Shown here in pieces: positions 17,761-26,737 of a stretch of DNA of 64,000 bases. The stretch's first letter is position 1, and every line of letters starts with the position of its first letter. Made by a program: the position numbers and the translations under genes. The stretch is from RHKX01 sp963743875 (GTDB lineage Bacteria > Actinomycetota > Thermoleophilia > Solirubrobacterales > 70-9), in NCBI GenBank assembly GCA_963743875.1, contig CAVURM010000001.1:1116001-1180000 (forward strand). Direction: 5' to 3'. The notes under the pieces are model-generated. The model had not been told where the DNA came from. It saw only the letters and a program-made list of their open reading frames with translations, and searched no databases.

Positions 17761-18119
17761 TCGGGGCGGCGTTTGCGGGCTTTGCGTACTGCCCCGATCG
17801 AAGCCCTTGCGGCCTTGGCGATCTCGCCCTCGGTCCGATCCGGATCGCGATCGATCTCGAAGTCGACGACAGCGGCGGAGCGCAGCTTGGCCCGGTCGGC
17901 GGTGCTGACGCTCTGGCCTCCGGCCTGTTCGACGGCCTGCTCCATCGCACGCTCGCGGCGGCAGACGAGGCAGTAGTAGAGGCCCTTCTCCTTGACCCAG
18001 TTCGGCGGCGTCGCCGCCCCGAGGCCCTCGGTCCAGCGGCTCGTCACCTCACAGCGCGCGCAGGTGAACTCCACAACTGCGCTGCTGTCGAAAGGTCTGG
18101 TCTTTGTGGCGGTACTCAT
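17757..18119 (-). CDS. Small zinc-ribbon protein with C-terminal basic helix region
   Basis: 120 residues. Two CxxC pairs (Cys20/Cys23 and Cys50/Cys53) around an aromatic WVKEKGLYYC segment predict a zinc ribbon. The C-terminal half (about 70-115) reads like a helix-turn-helix (EGEIAKAARASIGAVRKARK) and is strongly basic. It may bind nucleic acid. I do not recognise a named family. It lies between the primary sigma gene and pilT and ends in a family I repeat that supplies its stop codon. Confidence 0.75.
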   Translation of the reverse strand: MSTATKTRPFDSSAVVEFTCARCEVTSRWTEGLGAATPPNWVKEKGLYYCLVCRRERAMEQAVEQAGGQSVSTADRAKLRSAAVVDFEIDRDPDRTEGEIAKAARASIGAVRKARKRRPE

Positions 18120-18267
18120 GATCTATTTCTCCGTTCGATCGTCTGTCGAGGGGCGGCGGCGTCGGGCCCCGCCCGCGTCCATGGTTCTGAGGTCCTCTTG
18201 TCTCGGCCTCGACCCGTTCAACCAGGTTTCGGCCGGGCGTCCGATCATCGGGCGACTGACTCGGCGC

Positions 18268-19365
18268 CTACGCGACTTCGCGCAGCTTCTGCGCTTCGGC
18301 GAGCGTTTGCAGCTTCTTGAGCGACTGGTTCTCGATCTGCCGGATCCGCTCGCGCGTGACGTTGAACGTGCGTCCAACCTCGTCGAGCGTCCGGGGATGC
18401 TCACCCCCGAGTCCATAACGGAGCTCGAGCACCCGACGCTCGCGGTAGGAGAGATTCTCCAGCGCCTCGCGAAGGGCTTCCTTGGTGAGCAGGTCGGCCG
18501 CGCGGTCGAAGGGGGACTCGGCCTTCTCGTCAGCGATGAATTGACCGAACTCCGACTCCTCCTCGTCGCCGACGGGCTTCTCGAGCGAAACCGGCGCCTG
18601 CGCGGAGCGCTTGATCGAATCGACCTCATCCGGCTCGATGCCGGTGACATCGGCGATCTCCTCGGGCGTCGGCTCGCGGCCGAGCTCGGTGACGAGCTTG
18701 CGCTCGGCACGTCCGATCTTGTTCAGCTTCTCGACCACGTGAACCGGAATGCGGATCGTCCGGGCCTTGTCGGCGAGCGCGCGAGCAATCGCCTGGCGGA
18801 TCCACCAGGTCGCGTAAGTGGAGAACTTGAAGCCCTTGCGGTAGTCGAACTTCTCCGCGGCGCGAACCAGCCCGAGCGTCCCCTCCTGGATCAGGTCGAG
18901 GAACGGGAGGCCCTGGTTTCGGTAGTTCTTCGCGATCGAGACGACGAGCCGAAGGTTGGACTCGACCATCTTCTCCTTGGCGGCGAGATCTCCACGCTCG
19001 ATCCGTTTCGCAAGCTCAACCTCTTCGGCCGCCGTCAGCAGGCGGACCTTGCCGATGTCCTTGAGGAACAACTGCAGCGAGTCGGTCGTCATGTCCGGCT
19101 TGAGATCGATCGTCGTCTTGGCCCGGCGCTTGCCGCGCTTGCCGTCGTCGCGCTCGGGCGCGGCGGTCTGCGCAGGGTCGACGTCCTCGACGAGCTCGAT
19201 GCCGGAGCGCTCGAGGTGGCCGTAGAGCTCCTCGATATCGCCCTCGTCGACGTCGACCTCGGAGACCGCGGTCGCGATCTCACCAAAGGTGAGTACTCCG
19301 ACCTGCTGGCCCTTGCTCAGCAGATTCTTTACCTCTTCAAGTTCCTGAAGCTCAGCTACCAGCAT
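18268..19365 (-). CDS. sigA: Primary RNA polymerase sigma factor (SigA/RpoD)
   Basis: 365 residues. Region 1.1 is the N-terminal helical domain (about 1-75). Region 2 has the characteristic NLRLVVSIAKNYRNQGLPFL, DLIQEGTLGLVRAAEKFDY and STYATWWIRQAI segments, region 3 begins TIRIPVH, and region 4.2 is TLDEVGRTFNVTRERIRQIE with its helix-turn-helix. It lacks the large insertion of proteobacterial RpoD. It is preceded by a near-consensus sigma70-type promoter with a leader of about 180 nt. Confidence 0.95.
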   Translation of the reverse strand: MLVAELQELEEVKNLLSKGQQVGVLTFGEIATAVSEVDVDEGDIEELYGHLERSGIELVEDVDPAQTAAPERDDGKRGKRRAKTTIDLKPDMTTDSLQLFLKDIGKVRLLTAAEEVELAKRIERGDLAAKEKMVESNLRLVVSIAKNYRNQGLPFLDLIQEGTLGLVRAAEKFDYRKGFKFSTYATWWIRQAIARALADKARTIRIPVHVVEKLNKIGRAERKLVTELGREPTPEEIADVTGIEPDEVDSIKRSAQAPVSLEKPVGDEEESEFGQFIADEKAESPFDRAADLLTKEALREALENLSYRERRVLELRYGLGGEHPRTLDEVGRTFNVTRERIRQIENQSLKKLQTLAEAQKLREVA

Positions 19366-19551
19366 TCCGCGTCCTTTTGCTCCGTTCAGTGGTTAGTTCT
19401 CGGGGTCCGCTTGTCGCATCGGCCCGCTTGCTTACATCGGGCGCAGGTGCTCTCGACATGAGCCGCGGCAGTGAAGTTACGAACCCGATCCGTGCTTCAC
19501 CCACCACGCTTGTGTGTCCCGTCGGCCACAGACGAGACCCCGCAAGACGGC

Positions 19552-19580
19552 ATTGTACGTACTTTACTTTCTGAAGTCAA
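19552..19580 (-). promoter_or_regulatory. Near-consensus sigma70-type promoter for sigA
   Basis: On the minus strand TTGACT (19575-19580) and TACAAT (19552-19557) are separated by exactly 17 nt. The spacer is AT-rich against the GC-rich surroundings. It points to sigA, with a predicted transcription start near 19545 and a 5' leader of about 180 nt. The rest of 19366-19723 has no other gene or repeat that I can see. Confidence 0.8.
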
Positions 19581-19723
19581 GGCCAATCCGAGTCCCGACT
19601 CCATTGGATTCATGGTTCGCTACACCGGCCTTCCTACCCGGTTACGCCCAAATTCACGCACCGGATCAGATCATTGGCCGGGGCGGCGGCGCGTTCTTCC
19701 GCCAAACGCGCTGAAATAGCTCC

Positions 19724-20119
19724 ATGAGCCCGGTCGACAACGGTAGTGAGAGAGGCGACACAGAGGAGCCCGAGGAACTGGACGAAGGCGGATCCGAGTC
19801 CACCACCGTGCCGCAGGCGGGCGTGCTCGGCAACCTTCCCAGGACCCGGCCTTCGGTTCGCAGTCCTCGTCGCACCAAGCAGGATCCGGCGGCGAGGCCG
19901 GCCGTATCGCGAAGCGAGTCTCGCGACACCGATCCGGATCGCAGCGGGGAACCCGAACCCTCGCCCCGTGCCGAGAGCGAGGCATCGCCGTCGGGAACGG
20001 CCGAACTCGAGGCACTTGCCCGCGGCGGGATCGCGATTGCCGGAGAGGCGGCGTCGCTGGGACTTCGCATCGCCGGACGCGCGGCGGCGGCGGTGCGAGA
20101 CGCCGTAGAGCGGCGTTGA
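19724..20119 (+). CDS. Small hypothetical protein, disordered with C-terminal Ala/Gly-rich helix
   Basis: 131 residues. The first 90 are low-complexity and charged (Ser, Pro, Glu, Arg), and the last 40 (ELEALARGGIAIAGEAASLG onward) form a helix rich in Ala and Gly that could associate with a membrane. Its stop overlaps the TTG start of the YihY gene (TTGA), so the two are translationally coupled. Function unknown; a regulator or partner of the membrane protein is possible. Confidence 0.65.
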   Translation: MSPVDNGSERGDTEEPEELDEGGSESTTVPQAGVLGNLPRTRPSVRSPRRTKQDPAARPAVSRSESRDTDPDRSGEPEPSPRAESEASPSGTAELEALARGGIAIAGEAASLGLRIAGRAAAAVRDAVERR

Positions 20120-21018
20120 GCGGGGGCGCCGGCCGATCGCTCGCCGCCTTCTGGCGGCGTGCGTACGAGGAGAACGTGACCGGGATGGCGGCGATGGTCG
20201 CCTACAACCTCCTGCTCTCCGTCTTCCCGTTCGCCTTGCTGCTGTTGTTCATCACCGGTCAACTGCTGCAGAGCCCCGACGTCCAATCGAGCATCCTCAA
20301 CGACCTCCAGGAACTCTTCCCCTCGACCGAGCAGGACACGCTGCGATCCAGCCTCGAGCAGCTCTCCGGCAACTCGACCGAGATCGGCATCGTCGCGATC
20401 GTCGCCGGCATCTGGATCGGGTCGTCGTTCTGGGGCGCCATGGACACCGCCTTCTGCCGGATCTACCACGTCGAGTGCCGCAGCTGGCTGAAGCAGAAGC
20501 GGTTTGCCCTGATCATGCTCGCGGTCTCGGCCTTCTTCCTGGCCGCCAGCGTCGCGGTGCCTGCCGTCGAGAGCCTCCTCGTCTCCGGGGTCGAGGACCT
20601 CCCGTTCGGCCTCTCCCGGGTCGACTGGCTGCTCAACGTGATGGTGATCGCAGGCGGTTTGACGATCAGCTTCCTGATCCTCTGCCTGATCTACTGGGCG
20701 GTCCCCAAGGGGCACCTGCCCTGGCGGGCGGTCTGGCCGGGAGCCCTGTTCATGGCCCTGGCCGGCGGCATCGCCAACACGATCTTCCCGATCTACCTCG
20801 TCAACATCTCCACCGTCGGCGAGTTCGGCCGGATCGTCAGCTTCGTGCTGATCGTCCTGATCTGGTTCTACGCGGTCGCGCTGGGACTGCTCGCCGGAGC
20901 CGTGGTCAACTCGTTGCGCTTCGAGCTTCACGCCACCGGAACGGTCCGCGGCATGACGGCCGACTTCCCCGCTCAGCATCCGACGGCCGAGGAGCCCGAG
21001 CACGACTGGCTGCCCTGA
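20116..21018 (+). CDS. YihY/UPF0761 (BrkB-like) membrane protein
   Basis: 300 residues starting at a TTG. Six transmembrane helices can be traced, with the family signatures MVAYNLLLSVFPFALLLL near the N-terminus and IFPIYLVNISTVGEFGRIVS and WFYAVALGLLAGAVVN near the C-terminus. The family was once annotated as ribonuclease BN, but that is wrong; members are membrane proteins without established activity, sometimes linked to export. It is coupled to the preceding small gene and converges on an NmrA-like gene. Confidence 0.85.
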   Translation: MSGGAGRSLAAFWRRAYEENVTGMAAMVAYNLLLSVFPFALLLLFITGQLLQSPDVQSSILNDLQELFPSTEQDTLRSSLEQLSGNSTEIGIVAIVAGIWIGSSFWGAMDTAFCRIYHVECRSWLKQKRFALIMLAVSAFFLAASVAVPAVESLLVSGVEDLPFGLSRVDWLLNVMVIAGGLTISFLILCLIYWAVPKGHLPWRAVWPGALFMALAGGIANTIFPIYLVNISTVGEFGRIVSFVLIVLIWFYAVALGLLAGAVVNSLRFELHATGTVRGMTADFPAQHPTAEEPEHDWLP

Positions 21019-21044
21019 TCGGGGCCGAGGCGAGGCCCGGTCAG
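21015..21044. terminator. Imperfect hairpin between converging genes
   Basis: CTGATCGGGGCC and GGCCCGGTCAG flank a 7-nt loop (GAGGCGA) and pair with one bulge and one wobble. It covers the YihY stop and the NmrA-like stop, so it may act on both transcripts. There is no T-tract. Confidence 0.45.
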
Positions 21045-21931
21045 AAGAGCTCGTCGACCGCCTTCCGCATCGCCTGATCGAGCGGCGTCGGTTCCACGTC
21101 GAAGAGCTTCATCCCCGACGGATCGGCGACGACGGTCTCGGTCGTCAGCCCCTCGACCAGGGGGCGAGCGACCCCGGCGTCGACCGGAGTGACCAGGCCG
21201 ATCCAATGCGAGCTCAGGCCGGGCGAGAGCAGCGGCACGCCGACCCGGAGGCGCGGACGCAGGCCCTGAGCCCGGGCGCAGATGTCGAGCAGGCCGCCGT
21301 AGGTGGTGATCTCGCGACCGCCGATCTCGACCTCCCGACCGCTGGAGGAGGGCGCGTCGAGGGCGCCGGCGAGATAGGCGACGACGTCCGCCGCGGCGAT
21401 CGGCTGAGTCCGGGTCGAGGTCCAGCTCGGCGTCACCATCGCGGGCAGTCGCCGGACGAGATAGGCAATCGTCCGAAATGATTCGCTGCCCGAGCCGATC
21501 ACGATCGCGGCCCGGAAATAGGTGAGCGGAATGCCGGTCGAGGCCAGCCCCTCGGCGGTCTCCTGGCGCGACCTTAGATGAGCGGAGCTCCCCTCCCCCA
21601 GTCCGCCCAGGTAGATGATCCGCTCGACCCCGGCAGCTCGGGCCGCCGTGGCGAAGTTGCGGGCGCCACGCCGGTCGCGCTCCTCGAAGTCGCCGTCCCC
21701 GCCCCTGCCCATGGAGTGGACGAGGTAATAGGCGACCTCGACCCCCTCGAGTGCCGGGGCCAGCGTGTCCGGGTCGAGAACATCTCCCTCGACGACCTCG
21801 CAGCGGTCGTCCAGGCGCTCGGCAGCCCGTTCGGGAACGCGCGCCAGGCAACGCACGGGCCGACCCTCGGCGACGAGTCGGTCGGCGAGAAGACCGCCGA
21901 TGTAGCCCGTTGCCCCTGCGATCAGAATCAT
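21041..21931 (-). CDS. NAD(P)-binding epimerase/NmrA-like protein
   Basis: 296 residues. The Rossmann signature GATGYIGGLLADRL is at residues 6-19, followed by VRCLAR as the NADP-contacting strand. The sequence VEVAYYLVHSMGRGGDFEERD is characteristic of the Rv2729-like NAD(P)H-binding group. The catalytic YxxxK of classical short-chain reductases is absent, so it may be an atypical reductase, epimerase or redox-sensing regulator. Its start codon lies 10 nt from the glpX stop, so it may be cotranscribed with that group. Confidence 0.78.
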   Translation of the reverse strand: MILIAGATGYIGGLLADRLVAEGRPVRCLARVPERAAERLDDRCEVVEGDVLDPDTLAPALEGVEVAYYLVHSMGRGGDGDFEERDRRGARNFATAARAAGVERIIYLGGLGEGSSAHLRSRQETAEGLASTGIPLTYFRAAIVIGSGSESFRTIAYLVRRLPAMVTPSWTSTRTQPIAAADVVAYLAGALDAPSSSGREVEIGGREITTYGGLLDICARAQGLRPRLRVGVPLLSPGLSSHWIGLVTPVDAGVARPLVEGLTTETVVADPSGMKLFDVEPTPLDQAMRKAVDELF

Positions 21932-21941
21932 CGGCTACCGG

Positions 21942-22958
21942 TTACCCGTAAAGGCCGCCGGTAACCTCGCGCAGCTTGGCCTGGTCGTGGCGGCCGCTGA
22001 TCCGACGTACGGTCCCGGAACGGGAGCGCATCACGAGCGACTCGGTGGTCGCGAATCCGGAGCCGCCGTAGCGGACGCCCTGGAGAAGATCGCCGTCGGT
22101 TACGCCACTGGCAGCGAAGAAGGCGTCGTTGCCGCCGACGAGTTCGTTGACCTCGAGCACCCGCTCGATTTCGTAGCCGGCCTCGACGGCGGCCGCGCGC
22201 TCCTCATCGTTGCGGGGCCAGAGGCGACCGAGGATCTGCCCACCGAGACACTTGATCGCCGCAGCGGAGATCACGCCCTCCGGGGTGCCGCCGATCCCCC
22301 AGAGGAGATCGACGCCGGTTCCGTCCATGACCGCAAGCAGAGCAGCGGAGACGTCGCCGTCAGTGATGAAACGAATCCGGCTGCCTGCCTCGCGGATCTG
22401 GCGAACGCCCTCGTCATGACGCTCGCGATCGAGGATCACGGTGGTGATCTCAGTCGGGCTGACCCCGCGGCGTTCGGCAACGCGCTCGACGACGTCGCCG
22501 ATCGGCTCCTCGAGGCTGAGGCAGTCGGCGATCTCGGGGCCGCCGACGAGCTTCTCCATGTAGAAGCAGGGGCCGGGGTCGAACATGGCGCCGCGCTCGG
22601 AGAGCGCGATGACGGCGAGCGACCCGGGCAGGCCGCGGGCGCAGAGCCGGGTTCCTTCGAGCGGGTCCACGGCGATGTCGACGCGCGGCGGGCTGCGGTC
22701 GCCGATCTCCTCGCCGTTGAAGAGCATCGGCGCCTCGTCCTTCTCGCCCTCGCCGATCACGACGATGCCGTCCATCGGCACGGTGTTGATCAAGAGGCGC
22801 ATCGCGTCGACGGCCGCGCCGTCGGCCGCCTCCTTGTCGTCGCGACCGACCCAGCGTGCCGCGGCGAGCGCGGCGGCCTCGGTCACCCGGACGAGCTCGA
22901 GGGCGAGGTTGCGATCGGGCTTGGTGCCCGGGCGGTTGTCGTGTGAGATCACTCCCAT
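21942..22958 (-). CDS. glpX: Class II fructose-1,6-bisphosphatase
   Basis: 338 residues from the ATG at 22956-22958. VVIGEGEKDEAPMLFNGEEI and VDIAVDPLEGTRL are the metal and phosphate signatures of GlpX, and GIGGTPEGVISAAAIKCLGG is the family loop. It hydrolyses fructose 1,6-bisphosphate in gluconeogenesis and is often the sole FBPase of actinobacteria. It follows egtB, egtD and a membrane protein gene on the minus strand, with short gaps, so an operon is likely. Confidence 0.92.
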   Translation of the reverse strand: MGVISHDNRPGTKPDRNLALELVRVTEAAALAAARWVGRDDKEAADGAAVDAMRLLINTVPMDGIVVIGEGEKDEAPMLFNGEEIGDRSPPRVDIAVDPLEGTRLCARGLPGSLAVIALSERGAMFDPGPCFYMEKLVGGPEIADCLSLEEPIGDVVERVAERRGVSPTEITTVILDRERHDEGVRQIREAGSRIRFITDGDVSAALLAVMDGTGVDLLWGIGGTPEGVISAAAIKCLGGQILGRLWPRNDEERAAAVEAGYEIERVLEVNELVGGNDAFFAASGVTDGDLLQGVRYGGSGFATTESLVMRSRSGTVRRISGRHDQAKLREVTGGLYG

Positions 22959-22981
22959 CTCAATGCTCGCCGAGACACAGC

Positions 22982-23479
22982 TCAGACCGTGCCCGGCGCC
23001 TTGCGCGGGGCGTCCTTGGCCACTTCCATCGCTCGGCCGATCCCGGCCAAGGCAATTCCGAGAGCCGAGAACAGGGCGACGTAGTAACCGATTTCCTTGG
23101 TGATGCCGATCTCCTGGTTTCCCGCTCCAGGCGGGTCCACGATGCCGTTGTAGGCGATCAGGACGAACGCCGTGAAGCCGACGGTCATGGTCACCTCGCC
23201 GGGAGGCCAGGACAGTTTCTTGCCGCGAATCACGATGTAGGCGAGGATCCAGGGCGCGAGCGCCGCGGCCAGCAGGAGCCAGCTGAGGATCGGGAAGGTC
23301 TCGAAGCCGGTGCAGGTGAATTCGCCGTCTCCGCAGAGAAAGCCAGAGACGTCCTCTCCAACCACTCTCGAGGGTCCGGTTGCAAGGTCGTACCAGGGGA
23401 GGAAGAGCACCGCGACAACCAGCAACGCCGAGGCGGCGAGCCCGAGCCATTCCGAGCGCGAGAGCTTCGAGAAATCCAT
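22982..23479 (-). CDS. Four-helix membrane protein of unknown function
   Basis: 165 residues from the ATG at 23477-23479. Four hydrophobic segments can be traced (about 12-30, 60-80, 90-110 and 130-150). A loop with CGDGEFTCTGFETFP between helices one and two has a cysteine pair that may form a disulfide outside the cell. It lies 14 nt after egtD and 23 nt before glpX, so it is in the same transcription unit. I do not recognise the family. Confidence 0.7.
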   Translation of the reverse strand: MDFSKLSRSEWLGLAASALLVVAVLFLPWYDLATGPSRVVGEDVSGFLCGDGEFTCTGFETFPILSWLLLAAALAPWILAYIVIRGKKLSWPPGEVTMTVGFTAFVLIAYNGIVDPPGAGNQEIGITKEIGYYVALFSALGIALAGIGRAMEVAKDAPRKAPGTV

Positions 23480-23493
23480 GGTGCAAGGCGAGC

Positions 23494-24480
23494 CTATCCG
23501 AATAACGGACGGGCGAGGCTGAGCGCGTAGAGCTCGTCGGGGTCGGTCCACCACTCGAGCAACTCAAGGCCCGCGTCGGCGTAGCTCGACTCGATCCGCT
23601 CACGGGTGAACTTGGTCGAGATCTCGGTGCGCATCTCCTCGTTGCGGGAGAAGTGCGCCTGCATGTCGAGGGCGCGCAGATCGACGAACTGCTCGGCGAG
23701 CGCTCGGAGGCGGATGTCGATCCACTCGTTGTCGGAATCCCAGAAGGCGACGTGCTCGAACGCGTCGAGGTCGAAGTTCGCCTCGAGCTCGCGGTTGAGC
23801 ACGTTGAGCACGTTCTTGTTGAACTCGGCGGTGACGCCCGCCCGGTCGTTGTAGGCCGCCTCGAGGGTCGCCGCGTCCTTGACCAGGTCGGTGCCGAGCA
23901 GGAAACGGTCGCCCGGATACATCAGCGTGGCGATCCGGGCGAGAAACGAGCGCCTCGGCCCGGGCCGGAAGTTGCCGATCGTGCCGCCGAGGAAGGCGAT
24001 CAACGCACCCTCCGGCCTGGGGATCCGCTCGAGGTGGGTCTCGTAGTCGCAGACGATTCCCCTCACCATGAGCCCCGGGTACTCGCCGACCAGTTCGGCG
24101 GCAACCCGGCGGGTGATCTCCTCGGAGATGTCGACCGGGACATATCTCTCGAGCGTTTCCGCACCCCGCATCGCGTTGAGGAGCACCCGGCTCTTGGAGG
24201 CGGCGCCGGATCCGAGTTCGATCAGCGTCCGCGGCCGCGCGGCAGCCACGATCTCCGCCGCTCGCAGGTTGAGGATCTCCCGCTCGCAACGGGTCGGGTA
24301 GTACTCCGGCTGCTCGGTGATCCGCTCGAATAGCTCGGAGCCCAACTCGTCGTAGAAGTACTTGGGCGGCAGCTCCTTGAATGGGCACGAGAGGCCCTCG
24401 CGGACGACTTCCGCCATGCCCGCGAGCGCACCCCCCTCGGGAAGGTCGACCGCGATCTCGATTGCCGCTTCGTCCGCCAT
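23494..24480 (-). CDS. egtD: L-histidine N-alpha-methyltransferase EgtD
   Basis: 328 residues. The N-terminal LPPKYFYDELGSELFERITE and the SAM motif LIELGSGAASKSRVLL identify the EgtD (DUF2260) family. YYPTRCEREIL and FLGGTIGNF are also hallmarks. It makes hercynine (trimethylhistidine), the first step of ergothioneine synthesis. Its ATG follows the egtB stop directly, so the two are coupled. No egtA, egtC or egtE is visible in the window; many bacteria keep those elsewhere or lack egtA and egtC. Confidence 0.92.
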   Translation of the reverse strand: MADEAAIEIAVDLPEGGALAGMAEVVREGLSCPFKELPPKYFYDELGSELFERITEQPEYYPTRCEREILNLRAAEIVAAARPRTLIELGSGAASKSRVLLNAMRGAETLERYVPVDISEEITRRVAAELVGEYPGLMVRGIVCDYETHLERIPRPEGALIAFLGGTIGNFRPGPRRSFLARIATLMYPGDRFLLGTDLVKDAATLEAAYNDRAGVTAEFNKNVLNVLNRELEANFDLDAFEHVAFWDSDNEWIDIRLRALAEQFVDLRALDMQAHFSRNEEMRTEISTKFTRERIESSYADAGLELLEWWTDPDELYALSLARPLFG

Positions 24481-25694
24481 CTATCGATCACCTACGCAGC
24501 GGAACCCGGAAAAGATCTGTCGGCGCTGAGGAAGGTCCCAGTTGCGGAAGGAGGTGCGGATCACGTTTCTGCGGGTCGCCCACGAACCGCCGCGGAGAAC
24601 CGGGAAACCGCGGCCGAAGAAGACCTCTGAGTACTCGGGATACGGGAAGGCAGTGAAGCCGGGGTATCCAGCCAGATGGGATGTCGTCCATTCCCACACG
24701 TCTCCGAGCATCGCCAATGCGTTACACGCTGAGGCGTTCTCGGCGCTCTCAGGGAGAGGACCGAAGGCCCCGTGATCGAGGTTCGCGAGGGCTGGATCGG
24801 AGCCCTCGGCCGCGACCTCCCACTCGAACTCGGTCGGCAGGCGCTTGCCGGCCCAGGCGGCGAAGGCGCTCGCCTGGCGAAAGTCGACGTGGACCACGGG
24901 TGCATCCAGGCGAAGCTCCGCACGACGGCCGAAGGTGGTGCTCACCCAGCCCCCCTCTCCGTCACGATCCCAGTACAGGGGCGGCTCGGCTTCCGTCTCG
25001 GAGACGAACCGCGCGAACTCTCCGTTGCTGACCGGACGGCGGTCGATCCGGAAGCCACCGAGCTCGACCTGATGGCGGGGCCGCTCGTTGTCGTAAGCGA
25101 AGCCGTACCCGGAAGCGCCCACCTCGTAGTAGCCAGCGTCGACCGTGACCATCTCGCGGCCGCCGGAGGCCGGGGCAGGGGGCGCATCGGGAGGCTCGAG
25201 CGGGGGCTCGTAGCCGTCGACCATCTGCAGCAGCTGCAGCATCGTCTCGTTGTGCTGATGCTCGTGGGCGATCAGCATCTCGTAGGCGAATCCATCGCGA
25301 AGCACCGGGTCCTCCGGGTCGGCGAGGTCGAGTTCCTCCAGCACCTCCAGCGTTCGGTCGCGAACGTCCTCCATGTATCTGCGCAGATCCTCGCCGCGCA
25401 GGATCGGCAGCTCGTTGCGCTCCGCCCGCGGATTCTCGATCGCATCGTAGATTCGTCCCAGATCCCCGTTCAGGGGCTCGCGGCCCCCTGCCGTCTGCAC
25501 CAGCCAAAGCTCCTCGAAATTGGCGATGTGCCCGAGGTCCCAGGCGAGTGGGCTGAGGATCGGCGAGTAGACCGTGTTGAGCTGCTCATCGCTGAGCTGC
25601 CGGACCAGGATCAGCGTGCGCTCGCGCGCCTCGGCCAGCCGCTCCGCAATTGCCGCCCTGTCAGTTGCCTTCGTCGGCGCCGCGATGGCTCCAC
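24481..25694 (-). CDS. egtB: EgtB-type iron-dependent sulfoxide synthase; N-terminus lacks an in-frame start
   Basis: About 404 residues. The DinB-like half has iron ligands in WDLGHIANFEELW and HEHQHNETMLQLLQM, the three-histidine facial triad of EgtB. The C-terminal FGE-sulfatase half has HQVELGGFRIDRRPVSNGEF, GDVWEWTTS and SGFRCVG. It oxidatively couples a thiol donor to hercynine. The conserved frame runs upstream to ATDRAAIAERLAEARERTL without an ATG, GTG or TTG before a TAG at 25696; a GTG at 25694 is out of frame by one base. A one-base deletion within 25665-25690 would restore it. A GTG at 25500 would cut off the DinB start and lose a ligand, so is unlikely. Confidence 0.85.
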
Positions 25695-25743
25695 CCTACC
25701 CAGCCGGGAGCACGGGCAATCATGGGTTCGGCTAAGCGGCCTC

Positions 25744-26664
25744 TCACGTGCCCATCGATTCGGGATCCCGCCATACGGCCTTCTCCCACGGCGCTGAGAC
25801 GGCGAAGGTCGCGTCGGAGGAGCGAACCAGGGGCTCGGCCGGAATCAGGATCAGGTCGCCCCGATGGATCGCCCGGCTGTCCCCGAAGGCCACCCCGGTC
25901 GTTCCGGCGTGGCTACCGGCCGCAACGTGAAGGGTGTTGAGGCTCGTATCCCAGCCGGGTCGCGGATTCCACCCGGTGTCGCTACCGAGGCTCCCGATGC
26001 CGCCGCTGCGGCCGTTGTAGCCGTGGTGTGAGCTTGCCCGCGACACCGCGGACCCGTCGGCGGCGACGCGAATCTGAAAGCTCTCCCAGTCGTCCGCATG
26101 GAAGCCGCCGACGCGACCCAGCCCGTGCGTGAGACTCTCGGGGTAGTAGAGCCAGTACTGCAGATAGACGTGTCCGGCGCGCTCACCGCTGCAGTCGAAG
26201 GCCGGCGGTGCGGGGTCGAGGCGGCAATCGACGACATGGGTGAACGCGACCGGCGGCAGACCGGTCTGGGTCGCGTGGACCGAGCCTTGGCGAATGGTGT
26301 CCGCGCAGCTACGCGCCCGGCACTCGCGGAAGTCGACCGGAATGGACGCGAAGTCGGCCCGCTCAAAGAAGATGTCGGGCGCATGGCGGTCGATCAGCGC
26401 TGCGATCTCAGGCCCATAGGCCGCCTCCGTGGCCGAGATCGCGAAGGCGCCGCCCTCGTCCTCGCTGCCGCAGGACTCGGAGGAGCCGACCGCGCAGAGC
26501 AGCTTGGAGGCCAGGGCATGGGCGAGGTCGCCACCCGGCAGCGACGGGCCGACGACCGCCGCGAGGGCGGCGAAGAGGACTGCGACCGACAACACCAGGC
26601 CCACGTACTCGGTGGTCGCCTGGCCGCGACCCCCGAACCTGCGATGACCACCGATGCCCGCCAT
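25744..26664 (-). CDS. Flp-pilin-like N-terminus fused to a Vps62-like extracellular domain
   Basis: 306 residues. Residues 13-45 (GRGQATTEYVGLVLSVAVLF) look like a TadE/Flp-type class III leader and transmembrane helix, with a glycine before the mature start. The rest is extracytoplasmic. Segments HVYLQYWLYYPES, HADDWESFQIRV, SHHGYNG and LHVAAGSHAG resemble the Vps62/TECPR-type fold in order and spacing (HxGDWE and H..vyvA.GSHA patterns). Four or more cysteines (for example CRARSCADT and CRLDPAPPAFDC) suggest disulfides. It is divergent from the LapA-like gene. No tad assembly genes are nearby. The family assignment rests on motif memory and needs a profile search. Confidence 0.65.
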   Translation of the reverse strand: MAGIGGHRRFGGRGQATTEYVGLVLSVAVLFAALAAVVGPSLPGGDLAHALASKLLCAVGSSESCGSEDEGGAFAISATEAAYGPEIAALIDRHAPDIFFERADFASIPVDFRECRARSCADTIRQGSVHATQTGLPPVAFTHVVDCRLDPAPPAFDCSGERAGHVYLQYWLYYPESLTHGLGRVGGFHADDWESFQIRVAADGSAVSRASSHHGYNGRSGGIGSLGSDTGWNPRPGWDTSLNTLHVAAGSHAGTTGVAFGDSRAIHRGDLILIPAEPLVRSSDATFAVSAPWEKAVWRDPESMGT

Positions 26665-26737
26665 GGGTCGACGCTAGGGCGCGCGGACGCACACGTGGCG
26701 CCGCTTTCGTGACAAAAGCCGTTAGGGTCGCGAAGGA

